Assembly (NCBI GenBank): GCA_963974915.1
Contig: CAXBES010000005.1
Location: 1-64,000 of the forward strand
Direction: 5' to 3'
Length of the DNA: 64,000 nt
From: CAXBES01 sp963974915
GTDB taxonomy: Bacteria; Bacteroidota; Bacteroidia; Flavobacteriales; Flavobacteriaceae
The position numbers and the translations under genes are program-made. The notes below the pieces were generated by a model, which saw only the letters and a program-made list of their open reading frames with translations, was not told where the DNA came from and made no database searches. Below are positions 16,453 through 25,545 of this stretch, one piece after another (within the stretch, counting starts at the first letter, position 1; every line of letters starts with the position of its first letter).

Positions 16453-18165
16453 TTAGGCAATATTTTTGATTTCTTTAATGTAGAAAGAAGGGTTCAAACC
16501 CGTGTCTTTTTTAAAGTATTTTGTAAACGAATCGGCACTTTTATAACCTAATTCTTCAGCGATAGATTGGATTGAATACGAGCGAAAGATCACGTCGTTT
16601 TTTAATCGGACGATCGCGTAATTGATTCGCAGATCATTAATATAGGTATTAAAATTCTTTCCGAAGTGAGAATTTATAACCTTGGAGAGATATGAAGTAT
16701 TTGTGTTTATTTTTTTAGCAACGTTATACGAATTGCATTCCTGTTTTAAGAAATACTCTTTTTCTTCCAGTTTTATAAGTCCGTTGAGAATTTGTTCTTT
16801 CACATCTTCAGGCACATCGCTAGTGTTCTTTTCTTCCAGAACTTCATCTTTAGTGTCGATAATATCTTTAGATTGCTCGGCAGTTTCAATTTTGGTGAGA
16901 AGTGCTTCAAACTTGGCTTCATTAGCTTTCTTATTTCTATAAAACTTCAGTAATAAAAAAAGCAATCCTAAAATAATTATAGAAGCTCCTAAAAAAAGAT
17001 ATTGTAAATATCCCTTTTGTTGCTCTTTTTCGGCTTTTAGTGATTCAAGTTCTGCCTCAAAAGCTTCTATTTCCTTATTTCTGAAAGAGGTATTGAGCGT
17101 ATCTTTTATCTTACTAAACTTTGTAGTTGTGTTCACGTATTTTTCAAAATAAAAGCTTGACTTTTCTAGGTCACCTTCTTCTTTATAGGCATTTGCCAGG
17201 ACTTTGTAGTAGTCGTCCATAAAACCTTCTTCCGCTTCAGAAACATTGTAAGTTTTAAAGGCATTTTCGAGGTACTGAATCGCTTTTTTATACTGTTTCT
17301 TTCCGGAATATATCTTCCCGTATAAACCACCCACAATTAAACTATCGAACTTACTAAAGGGTCTGCAATATTTGGTAGAATAATCGATACTTTTTTTTGC
17401 AGCGTCGTAATCTTCAATGAGCAATTCAGACATGCCCAACTGCCAGTAGAGCCCCTTTATACTACATGAATCTCTATTGTTCTCCAGAGCCTCCTTTAAA
17501 ACTTTATTTGAATAAAAATAAGCGGAATCGGCATTCTTTGCTTTTATATAGCTGTCTGCTATACTCGCTTTAGCTAAAAAGATCATTTCTCCTCTTGTAG
17601 CTTCCGGTAGTTCATCCTCTCCCGCAGCCTCTAAACGTAAGATCATTTTATGTTGAGCACCTATGGCTTCCGAGTAATTTCCACCTATAGACTGCAACAT
17701 GCTTATGAGGTAATATGACACCTGAATATTTCTAAGGTCCTTTTGCTCTTCGGCTACTTCAAGTGCCTTATTATAATAGTGTAGCGCCTTGCTAAGTGTT
17801 CCTTCTTTCGTAAAGATAGCACCCGCTGTTTGGTATGTTCTACTGTAAAATTCTTCTAATTCATGCGCTTCTGTGAAGGAAATAAGTTCTTCTAGTGAGG
17901 AAGTAGCTTTGGTGTAATTAGTGGCGGTATAGTTAATAATTGCTATTGCATGTATTCCCCTCCATTCTTCTTCAAGATTCTTATCTTTCCTAGCCTTTTC
18001 CAAATAAACCCTACTGGCTTTAAGAGCTAAAGTGGTATCTGAGGTCATATGAAAATTCAAAATATCTGATAATTCCTGATACGACTTCAATTTCAAAGTG
18101 TCTTGTTGCGCCAAGGAGGAAGAAAGGAAACAAATTCCGAAGAAGAATAGAAAAAACTTGTTCAT
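16453..18165 (-). CDS. TPR sensor with membrane helix and AraC-type DNA-binding domain
   Basis: 570 residues from the ATG at 18165, which opens a signal peptide (MNKFFLFFFGICFLSSSLAQ). About 340 residues of tetratricopeptide repeats follow outside the membrane, then a short coiled coil (FRNKEIEAFEAELESLKAEK) and a membrane helix (YLFLGASIIILGLLFLLLKF). The cytoplasmic C terminus is an AraC-type double helix-turn-helix (about 460-565, LRINYAIVRLKND...ELGYKSADSFTKYFKKDTG). Such TPR-TM-AraC one-component regulators are frequent in Flavobacteriaceae; ligands are unknown. Confidence 0.88.
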   Translation of the reverse strand: MNKFFLFFFGICFLSSSLAQQDTLKLKSYQELSDILNFHMTSDTTLALKASRVYLEKARKDKNLEEEWRGIHAIAIINYTATNYTKATSSLEELISFTEAHELEEFYSRTYQTAGAIFTKEGTLSKALHYYNKALEVAEEQKDLRNIQVSYYLISMLQSIGGNYSEAIGAQHKMILRLEAAGEDELPEATRGEMIFLAKASIADSYIKAKNADSAYFYSNKVLKEALENNRDSCSIKGLYWQLGMSELLIEDYDAAKKSIDYSTKYCRPFSKFDSLIVGGLYGKIYSGKKQYKKAIQYLENAFKTYNVSEAEEGFMDDYYKVLANAYKEEGDLEKSSFYFEKYVNTTTKFSKIKDTLNTSFRNKEIEAFEAELESLKAEKEQQKGYLQYLFLGASIIILGLLFLLLKFYRNKKANEAKFEALLTKIETAEQSKDIIDTKDEVLEEKNTSDVPEDVKEQILNGLIKLEEKEYFLKQECNSYNVAKKINTNTSYLSKVINSHFGKNFNTYINDLRINYAIVRLKNDVIFRSYSIQSIAEELGYKSADSFTKYFKKDTGLNPSFYIKEIKNIA

Positions 18166-18216
18166 ATAAGTTGGTAGCAAATTTCCATTAAACGTAACAG
18201 GCGATAAAGATAACAT

Positions 18217-19284
18217 TTAAAATAAACGTGTCTGCGGATTCTTTAATTGAAGATAATGTGAGCAGTCTAATTCACTAAGTTTAGTATTATTCAAATACTT
18301 CTTTTTGGCAAGTAACATAATATCACGCACCTGTGTTGCAATAGTTCCTTCGCCTCTCATCCTACGACCAAACCGGCTGTCATTTAATGATCCGCCGTGG
18401 CATTCGGCTATCTGATTTAAAATTCGGTCTGCTCTATCCGGAATTGTTTTATACGCCCAGTCTTTAAATATTTCGGCTATCTGCCCATTTAGCCGAACCA
18501 TTGTATAAGCGACGTCTCTCGCTCCTAATTCTGAAACTTTTTTAACTAAAGGGAGGATTTCATGACTATTGAGCGATGGAATGATGGGAGCCATCATTAC
18601 CCGTACCGGAATATTATTTTCTGAAAGTACCTCAACCACTTTAAGCCTGTTCTTTATGCTCGCCGTTCTTGGTTCAAGTAAACGTCTTGTTTCTTCTGAA
18701 AGGGATGTTATTGAAATATTTACACTTATTAAATTGTGTTCTGCTAGCTGTTTCAGGATATCGAGATCCCGAAGCACTAGCGAATTTTTTGTAATGATAC
18801 CCACGGGGTGTTTCCATTTTAAGAAAACGCCAAGGCAGGCTCTGGTAATTTCAAGTTTTCGTTCAATGGGTTGATAACAATCTGTATTTCCGGAAAGTAC
18901 AATAGGGTGAGGTTTCCACGATCTACTCCTCAGCTTTTCGTCTAGTAACTGCGGAGCATTCTTCTTTATTAAAATGGTTCGTTCAAAATCGAGGCCGGCG
19001 CCATAACCCCAATATTCATGACTGTTTCGCGCGTAACAATACACACAGCCATGTTCACACCCCTGATACGGATTTGCCGAATACCCCATCCCAACATCGG
19101 GACTATTCACTTTATTTACGAATGACTTCGGGAAGATGTCAATAAACTTGGTTTTATTCTTGTCTGCTAATTCTCCTTCCGCCTCACAAAAATTCAGGAA
19201 GTCGTCTAAAATTTCATGCTTTAGATTAAAAAAACGATTATGAACGTGGCTTTGCGCACCACGACCTTTGATAGGTTTGGACAT
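18217..19284 (-). CDS. Radical SAM protein, PA0069/Rv2578c family (SplB-like)
   Basis: 355 residues. The 4Fe-4S motif is Cys76-Cys80-Cys83 in YQGCEHGCVYCYARNSH. The N-terminal signature KGRGAQSHVHNRF marks the PA0069 family, and SGNTDCYQPIERKLEITR is the next conserved block. The reaction is unknown; the fold is close to spore photoproduct lyase. The ATG directly follows the T-run of a hairpin (19284-19320), leaving little room for a leader or ribosome site. Confidence 0.92.
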   Translation of the reverse strand: MSKPIKGRGAQSHVHNRFFNLKHEILDDFLNFCEAEGELADKNKTKFIDIFPKSFVNKVNSPDVGMGYSANPYQGCEHGCVYCYARNSHEYWGYGAGLDFERTILIKKNAPQLLDEKLRSRSWKPHPIVLSGNTDCYQPIERKLEITRACLGVFLKWKHPVGIITKNSLVLRDLDILKQLAEHNLISVNISITSLSEETRRLLEPRTASIKNRLKVVEVLSENNIPVRVMMAPIIPSLNSHEILPLVKKVSELGARDVAYTMVRLNGQIAEIFKDWAYKTIPDRADRILNQIAECHGGSLNDSRFGRRMRGEGTIATQVRDIMLLAKKKYLNNTKLSELDCSHYLQLKNPQTRLF

Positions 19285-19320
19285 AAAAAAACTTTGATAG
19301 ATAAGGAGTCCATCAAAGTT
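19284..19320 (-). terminator. Hairpin and T-run ending at the radical SAM start codon
   Basis: Minus strand AACTTTGAT/ATCAAAGTT (perfect 9-bp stem, 13-nt loop) then seven T and immediately ATG. It would terminate the enoyl-CoA hydratase transcript, or act as an attenuator of the next gene. Confidence 0.65.
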
Positions 19321-19369
19321 AATTTAAATTAGGAAAATTTCCTAAAGAAACTGGAATAATTCCATTTTT

Positions 19370-20152
19370 TTATTTTCCCGGAAACTTAGCTTTTCTCTTT
19401 TCCAAAAAGGCTTGTGTACCTTCTTTGAAATCGGCTGTACCAAAACATTTTCCAAACTCTGTGATCTCCGTATCGAAGCCATTTTCTCCATCTTCATAAC
19501 CGGCATTTATGGAGGCAATTGCTGAGGCAATGGCTACCGGAGAGTTCCTTAAGATCTTATCTGCAATGCTTTTTGTAAGTGACATTAGTTCATCTTGATT
19601 GGTCACATGATTTACCAAGCCGTATTGTAGCGCTTGAGCGGCATCGATCATTCCCGCGGTCATGATCATTTCCATAGCACGTCCTTTTCCCACTAATTGA
19701 GGAAGACGCTGCGTTCCTCCATAACCGGGTATTACTCCCAGGGAAACTTCGGGTAGGCCCATTTTCGCATTATCGCTGGCCACTCTAAAATGTGCAGACA
19801 TTGCGAGCTCTAAACCGCCCCCTAAAGCAAAACCATTTACAGCGGCAATTACCGGAGTAGAAAGATTCGCAACATAATCGAATAACATGGCTTGACCCTG
19901 AGCAGCTAATTGTCCGCCTTCAGCAACCGAAAAATCTGCAAACTCGCTGATATCTGCACCTGCAACAAATGCTTTTTCACCACTACCGGTGATGATGATC
20001 ACTTTAGTTTTAACATCTTCATCAGCTTTTTTAAAAGCCTGATGCAATTCTTTGATTGTTTCTTTATTAAGCGCGTTTAACTTGGAAGGTCGATTGATAG
20101 TTATGGTTGATATACCGTTTTCAGATTGGAATAAAATATTGTTATAACTCAT
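19370..20152 (-). CDS. Enoyl-CoA hydratase/isomerase (crotonase) family
   Basis: 260 residues. Crotonase motifs: AGADISEF (oxyanion hole region, about 64-71), NGFALGGGLELAMSAHFRVA (oxyanion Gly and first catalytic Glu region), and LPEVSLGVIPGYGGTQRL (second Glu). This is the pattern of short-chain enoyl-CoA hydratases of beta-oxidation. No other fatty-acid oxidation genes are next to it. Confidence 0.93.
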   Translation of the reverse strand: MSYNNILFQSENGISTITINRPSKLNALNKETIKELHQAFKKADEDVKTKVIIITGSGEKAFVAGADISEFADFSVAEGGQLAAQGQAMLFDYVANLSTPVIAAVNGFALGGGLELAMSAHFRVASDNAKMGLPEVSLGVIPGYGGTQRLPQLVGKGRAMEMIMTAGMIDAAQALQYGLVNHVTNQDELMSLTKSIADKILRNSPVAIASAIASINAGYEDGENGFDTEITEFGKCFGTADFKEGTQAFLEKRKAKFPGK

Positions 20153-20195
20153 GGGTAGATTTAATTTGGCTTGTTAATCAAAATTACGAAAACTA

Positions 20196-21653
20196 CTACA
20201 ATTGTCTAGGAAATACAACTTTAAAAGTAGCACCTTTATCAACATTTGGGCTGAGCGTTATTTTTCCGCCATAGGTTTCAACGATTTTCTTTACCATGGC
20301 CAATCCCAGTCCCATTCCGCTTGACTTTGTGGTGAATTTTGGTTCAAAGATCATTTCCCTGTTTTCTTCGGAAACGCCCAGACCGTTATCACTTACTGTA
20401 ATAGCTACCATCTGGTCTTCAGAAAATACCCTAACGTCTATACGGGGATCTTCAGTTCCGCTTTGTTCAATAGCTTGTACACTATTCTTAGTTAAATTGG
20501 TAATCACTCTAATTAATTGTGTGCGATCAAACTTAGCGGTGATCTCTTTTTCTTCCGAAGAAAAATAAATAAAATCCTCATTAAAGATATCGAGTGCCAA
20601 TTTGGTGATCTTTACAACGTTTAATGTTTCATCCTGCTGTGCCGGCATCTGAGCGTAAGTGGAAAAAGCTGAAGCAATTGAACTCATAGTGTCAATTTGC
20701 TGAATTAGAGTGTTGCTATATTCTTTTACTTTTTTATTTATTTCCGGATCCCGCGGATCGAACTTTCGTTGAAAGCTCTGCACCGTTAAACGCATTGGAG
20801 TCAACGGATTTTTAATTTCGTGAGCTACTTGTTTTGCCATTTCACGCCAGGCAGCTTCTCTTTCGCTCGCTGCGAGCTGTGCGGCGCTAGTCTCCAGTTC
20901 ATCGATCATACCATTATAGGCATTTACAAGTGTTGAAATTTCTTCGGACGTATCGGTTATTAAAATTTTCTTATTGCGTTTATTTAAGCGTGTTTCGGTA
21001 ATTTTTTCACTAATATCATTAAGAGATCGAGTAATAAATTTTGACAAGAAATAGGCAAGAACCACCGCCATTAACAGCATAAAAATATAGGCAATCCCTA
21101 AACGCGATAGGTTTTCTTTTAGTTCCTTTTTTATAAAACCATCATCCTCAATATAGGGTAAATTAAGGATGGCCAGAGGCTTAAAATACTTATCGGTAAT
21201 ATAGGTGTAAGAAGATTGATAACGTTGTCCTTCCTCTTCAAACTCTCTTACATAGTGTTTGTCGTGAGAGTTTTCTATAGTATCTAAAATGGATTTTGAA
21301 AGTTTGGTGTTTACCGTATCTCTTAAAAAACTCGCTTTAGAGGATTTTAGAAGGTTTCCATCTAAATCGTATAAATAGATCTCGAGATTGTGAATTTCTT
21401 TTATATCGTAAATAACATCTTTGAATATCAACGGAATTTTTTCAGTTTCCCTCGCATAGGTGGTTTCGGCCAAAATATAATCTATATGCCCGCGTATCGA
21501 CTTTTCTTTACGTACCAACCTATCCTTATGATAATCTTCGGCTTCCTCTCTATATTGATACACCGTAACTATTGCTATAAGAATGGATGCTAAAATCACT
21601 AATAGCAACATCGATAAGAAAATTCGAAACCGTAAGGATTTGTAAAAACTCAT
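20196..21653 (-). CDS. Membrane sensor histidine kinase, NtrY-like
   Basis: 485 residues: membrane helix about 10-30, periplasmic sensor of about 150 residues, second helix about 190-210, HAMP (SKFITRSLNDISEKI...), HisKA with phosphorylated His in AKQVAHEIKNPLTPMRL, and a HATPase_c domain with N box (TNLTKNSVQAIEQ) and G boxes (DNGLGV; GMGLGLAMVKKI). The HEIKNPLTPM form is characteristic of NtrY-type kinases. No response regulator is adjacent, so it is an orphan in this window. Confidence 0.9.
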   Translation of the reverse strand: MSFYKSLRFRIFLSMLLLVILASILIAIVTVYQYREEAEDYHKDRLVRKEKSIRGHIDYILAETTYARETEKIPLIFKDVIYDIKEIHNLEIYLYDLDGNLLKSSKASFLRDTVNTKLSKSILDTIENSHDKHYVREFEEEGQRYQSSYTYITDKYFKPLAILNLPYIEDDGFIKKELKENLSRLGIAYIFMLLMAVVLAYFLSKFITRSLNDISEKITETRLNKRNKKILITDTSEEISTLVNAYNGMIDELETSAAQLAASEREAAWREMAKQVAHEIKNPLTPMRLTVQSFQRKFDPRDPEINKKVKEYSNTLIQQIDTMSSIASAFSTYAQMPAQQDETLNVVKITKLALDIFNEDFIYFSSEEKEITAKFDRTQLIRVITNLTKNSVQAIEQSGTEDPRIDVRVFSEDQMVAITVSDNGLGVSEENREMIFEPKFTTKSSGMGLGLAMVKKIVETYGGKITLSPNVDKGATFKVVFPRQL

Positions 21654-21709
21654 TTTTGAACTAATTCTTTTCGAAAGGTAGCAATAATTAAACCAAAAAA
21701 ATGTGGCCG

Positions 21710-22246
21710 TTATTTCCCTTCTCTAATACGTTTGTAAAACTTATATCCTAACATGAGCAACACAGAGAATGATATAATTCCTATGACTCCATATACCCAG
21801 TTAAAGGCATGTTTTAGAGTTACTAAAAAGACGATTGCAAAGAGAATAATTGTGGCGCCTTCGTTAAACAATCGCATAAAATTGGAAGAGTGTTTTACGA
21901 TGTCATTTTGAAGCTGCTTAAATATAGTGTGGCATTTCAGATGATAAATTATGAGCAACACCACAAAGCCTAATTTCACTTGCATCCAGGTGTCGGAAAG
22001 CCAAAAAGGACGAAGTATCAATAACCAAATTGCAAAACTTACGGCGAGGATCATTGATGGCCAGGTAATAATGTACCACAATCGTTTACTCATTATTTTG
22101 TATTGATCACTTAAGATCTTTCGGGCAGGTTCCGTTTTTTGTGTAGCCTCGATTTGATAAACAAATAATCTCACGATGTAAAAGAGCCCGGCAAACCAGG
22201 TGATTACAAAAATTAGATGAAGTGACTTAATATAATTGTATTCCAC
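21710..22246 (-). CDS. hemJ: HemJ, protoporphyrinogen IX oxidase
   Basis: 178-residue inner-membrane protein with about four helices. The start YIKSLHLIFVITWFAGLFYIVRLFVYQIEA carries the conserved His and Arg of the HemJ/UPF0093 family, which oxidises protoporphyrinogen IX. Its presence fits the haem genes at 26.9-36.9 kb, among which neither hemG nor hemY is seen. It is about 60 bp after the sensor kinase gene on the complementary order and downstream of a terminator. Confidence 0.88.
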   Translation of the reverse strand: MEYNYIKSLHLIFVITWFAGLFYIVRLFVYQIEATQKTEPARKILSDQYKIMSKRLWYIITWPSMILAVSFAIWLLILRPFWLSDTWMQVKLGFVVLLIIYHLKCHTIFKQLQNDIVKHSSNFMRLFNEGATIILFAIVFLVTLKHAFNWVYGVIGIISFSVLLMLGYKFYKRIREGK

Positions 22247-22266
22247 GGAGTAAAAATACTAAAAAT

Positions 22267-22301
22267 AAAACCTCTCAGAATTTACAGACCTGAAAGGTTT
22301 T
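22267..22301 (-). terminator. Terminator after the sortilin-like gene
   Basis: AAAACCTTTCAG pairs with CTGAGAGGTTTT (one G-U or mismatch) and is followed on the minus strand by ATTTTTAG. It separates the sortilin-like gene from hemJ. Confidence 0.65.
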
Positions 22302-22346
22302 AGTGTGAATTAATTTAAAAAACACAAATTGATATCACTGTTAATT

Positions 22347-25300
22347 CTATTCATCTTCTACAAAAAGATAATTCAGATTTTTTGCATTAAAAGCTGTATT
22401 GAACTCAGTTATTTCCTGAGAAAGCAGTTGATTAAACTTTACCAATTCTGTGTTTATTTGCTGCGTTAGTTCATTTTTAACCGCAATATCCTGTTGCGTA
22501 GGAGGAAAATCGTCCATGCCTACTAAGCTGTTTAAATGTGCAAGTTTATTAGTTAATTTAATAGGGAAATTTAAAGGGTCTTGACCGCTTTTGTTTTGTG
22601 TTTGATACAAAGCCTTCTCTATTTCTGAAAAATCATCACTCAACTTCTTTGCTTTGTCCAGCAATTCTTTAACCTCATTATTGTCTTTATATTGCTTCTG
22701 AAAGGCCTCTAATTGACCATTAATATTTCGGATTTTTTTAATCGCTTTATGCGCCTTATCTACGGTTTCATTCACATCACTAATAAAATCGAATTGCTTT
22801 TGCATTCCTGCGATATCGGTCTCAGCGTTAGCATCGGGTACTATCTTAAATGGTTGAGATAAGACTTTATCGTCATATTGCAATATTACTTTATAATCTC
22901 CGGGAACTGCTTGTGGTGCTTCGGTGCTTGCCCACCATAGGATCATTCCGTCTAATCTTTCGGCTCCTTCACTTCGCATATCCCATGTATGGAAATTAGT
23001 TCCTTTCTTCACTTCAAGTTTGTCTTTTTTCTTGTTTTTATTACTAAAAGTTTTTAACGTATCCCCTTTACTGTTCAGATAGCTTAACTTAACCTCTTTG
23101 TCCATTGTATCGGGAAGATTAAAATAGGTCATCACTCCACTAGGATGATTTGTACCGCTTATTAGTGAACCACTTCTAGAACTACCACCCATTCTGTACG
23201 TGTCTTTAGGTTGAAATAAATAAGCTTCCTTTCCATTAGCCTCCGAAAGTTGATGAATAACAGTCAAGTCATCAATAATCCATAAGCTTCGTCCCTGAGT
23301 TGCCACTATCAAGTTATTCTCTTTTATTGCAAGATCTGTAATAGGGACAATAGGCAAGTTTAACTGAAAGGCTTGCCAGCTGTTTCCGTCATTAAATGAG
23401 ATATACATCGCTGTTTCGGTTCCGGCATATAACAATCCTTTCTTTTTCGGATCTTCTCTTACAACTCTCGTAAAATGCTCATCTGGAATACCGTTTGTGA
23501 TCTTTTTCCAGGTCTTTCCGTAGTCATTGGTTTTATATAAGTAAGGAGCAAAATCACCGGTCTTGTATTTGGTCCCGGCGATGTAGCAGGTGCCTGCATC
23601 AAATATTGAAGGCTCCACACTATTGATCATCATCCATTCCGGCATTCCCTTTGGAGTGACATTCTCCCAATTCTTACCTCCGTCACGTGAAACATGTACC
23701 AATCCGTCATCGCTTCCTGTCCACAATAAATCAGGAACCAGAGGAGATTCGGCAGCCGCAAAAATTGTACAGTAATATTCTACAGAGGTATTATCCTGGG
23801 TGATAGGTCCTCCCGAAGACTTCAATTTACTTGGGTCGTTTCTGGTTAGGTCCGGACTAATCAAATTCCAGCTCTCCCCTTCATTAGTAGTAGCGTGTAA
23901 ATGGTTAGACGCCGTGTACATCTTATTTGGATCATGAGGTGAAAAGAATATAGGAAAGTTCCATTGAAAACGATATTTCATATCTTCTGCACCGTGTCCC
24001 ATGGGGTTATCCGGCCATACACTTATACTTCTCACCGTATTTTTCTCGTGATTATACCTAGTTAAAAATCCGTCGTAACTACCACCATAAACAATATCAC
24101 TGTTTTCAGGATCTACAGCAATATGCGCACTTTCACCTCCGGCAGTAGGCTCCCAGTCGTCTTCATCTATACTTCTGCCTTCAGTTCTATGCGCTATTCG
24201 GATGGTTGAATTGTCTTGCTGCGCTGCATAGATCTTATATGGAAATGAATTATCTGTAGTTACGCGATAAAATTGCGATGTTGGTTGATTATGGTAAGTA
24301 CTCCATGTTTCTCCTCCGTCGTAACTCACCTGAGCGCCACCATCATCACCAATGATCATTCGTTGAGGATTTTCAGGTGCGATCCATAGGTCGTGATGAT
24401 CACCGTGCGGTGCATTATAGGTTTCGTAGGTTTTCCCCCCGTCGGTGCTTTTATGATACCGAACATTTAAAACATACATAACGTCTTCATCCATCGGATC
24501 GGCATAGATACGTGTATAATACCAAGCCCGCTGACGAAGTTTTCGTTCACTATTTATATTCTGCCATGTTTCACCACCATCATCACTGCGGTACACGCCT
24601 CCTTTATCTTTATTTTCAACGATCGCCCATACGCGTTCACTGTTTGCGGGAGATACAGTAACACCGATAATTCCCAGTGTATCTGACGGGAAGCCTTTGT
24701 TTTTAGAGATCTCTTTCCATGTTTCTCCACTATCTGTACTTTTCCATAGAGCAGAACCATCACCACCACTACTTAAACTGTAAGGTGTTCTACGAACATT
24801 CCAGGTTGAGGCATATAAGATTCGTGGATTGTTTGGATCCATTATTAGATCTACGGCTCCTGAGTTTTCATTTGCAAATAGTGTTTTTCGCCAAGATTTT
24901 CCACCATCGGTACTTTTATAAACACCTCTATCCTGAGTAGGCTTATAGATATTCCCCAGAACGGCAGCATATACAGTATTATAATCTGTAGGGTGAATTG
25001 CTATTCGAGGTACATGTCTGCTGCTTTTAAGTCCGGCAGACGTCCATGTTTTTCCGGCATCCTCACTTTTCCACATTCCGTATCCCGATGATACATTTCC
25101 CCGTACGGTCTTTTCACCGCCACCAACATAAATAACATTTGGGTCACTTTCTGCAACTTCAATAGCTCCAATTGAGCCACCAAAGAACCCATCAGAAATG
25201 TTTTTCCAATGTCGTCCTCCGTCTTTTGTTTCCCAGATTCCACCGCCGGTTGCACCAAAATAAAACAAGTTAGGTTTTCCCGGCACACCGGTTACTGCAG

Positions 25301-25451
25301 CGCTTCGGCCACCACGGAATGGGCCTATAAGTCGGTACTCAAGTGCATCGTACAGATTTTCATTATACGTTTGCGCTTGTAGGGTTTCAGAAATGTTTCC
25401 GAAGAAAAAAATACTAAAGAACAATAAGAGGAGGTTAATTGTGTGTTTCAT
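22347..25451 (-). CDS. Secreted sortilin/VPS10-like beta-propeller protein
   Basis: 1034 residues with a signal peptide (about 1-26). Many Asp-box (BNR) repeats are visible, such as STDGGKSW, STDSGETW, SDDGGETW and SFNDGNSW, as in the N-terminal sortilin domain of glycosyl-hydrolase-like proteins of Bacteroidota. They suggest one or two multi-bladed propellers over residues 30-730. The C-terminal 280 residues contain a beta-sandwich and a helical region (VDKAHKAIKKIRNINGQLEAFQKQYK). No catalytic residues can be named. Often annotated as a glycosyl hydrolase, but the activity is unproven. Confidence 0.88.
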   Translation of the reverse strand: MKHTINLLLLFFSIFFFGNISETLQAQTYNENLYDALEYRLIGPFRGGRSAAVTGVPGKPNLFYFGATGGGIWETKDGGRHWKNISDGFFGGSIGAIEVAESDPNVIYVGGGEKTVRGNVSSGYGMWKSEDAGKTWTSAGLKSSRHVPRIAIHPTDYNTVYAAVLGNIYKPTQDRGVYKSTDGGKSWRKTLFANENSGAVDLIMDPNNPRILYASTWNVRRTPYSLSSGGDGSALWKSTDSGETWKEISKNKGFPSDTLGIIGVTVSPANSERVWAIVENKDKGGVYRSDDGGETWQNINSERKLRQRAWYYTRIYADPMDEDVMYVLNVRYHKSTDGGKTYETYNAPHGDHHDLWIAPENPQRMIIGDDGGAQVSYDGGETWSTYHNQPTSQFYRVTTDNSFPYKIYAAQQDNSTIRIAHRTEGRSIDEDDWEPTAGGESAHIAVDPENSDIVYGGSYDGFLTRYNHEKNTVRSISVWPDNPMGHGAEDMKYRFQWNFPIFFSPHDPNKMYTASNHLHATTNEGESWNLISPDLTRNDPSKLKSSGGPITQDNTSVEYYCTIFAAAESPLVPDLLWTGSDDGLVHVSRDGGKNWENVTPKGMPEWMMINSVEPSIFDAGTCYIAGTKYKTGDFAPYLYKTNDYGKTWKKITNGIPDEHFTRVVREDPKKKGLLYAGTETAMYISFNDGNSWQAFQLNLPIVPITDLAIKENNLIVATQGRSLWIIDDLTVIHQLSEANGKEAYLFQPKDTYRMGGSSRSGSLISGTNHPSGVMTYFNLPDTMDKEVKLSYLNSKGDTLKTFSNKNKKKDKLEVKKGTNFHTWDMRSEGAERLDGMILWWASTEAPQAVPGDYKVILQYDDKVLSQPFKIVPDANAETDIAGMQKQFDFISDVNETVDKAHKAIKKIRNINGQLEAFQKQYKDNNEVKELLDKAKKLSDDFSEIEKALYQTQNKSGQDPLNFPIKLTNKLAHLNSLVGMDDFPPTQQDIAVKNELTQQINTELVKFNQLLSQEITEFNTAFNAKNLNYLFVEDE

Positions 25452-25545
25452 GTAGTCAATTGTTGAATTTTAAATAAAGATAATATTTAAGATGTTATTC
25501 AAAAAATAATAAGAACTTCAATCGCTGCTTGTTCCGAAGAAATAG

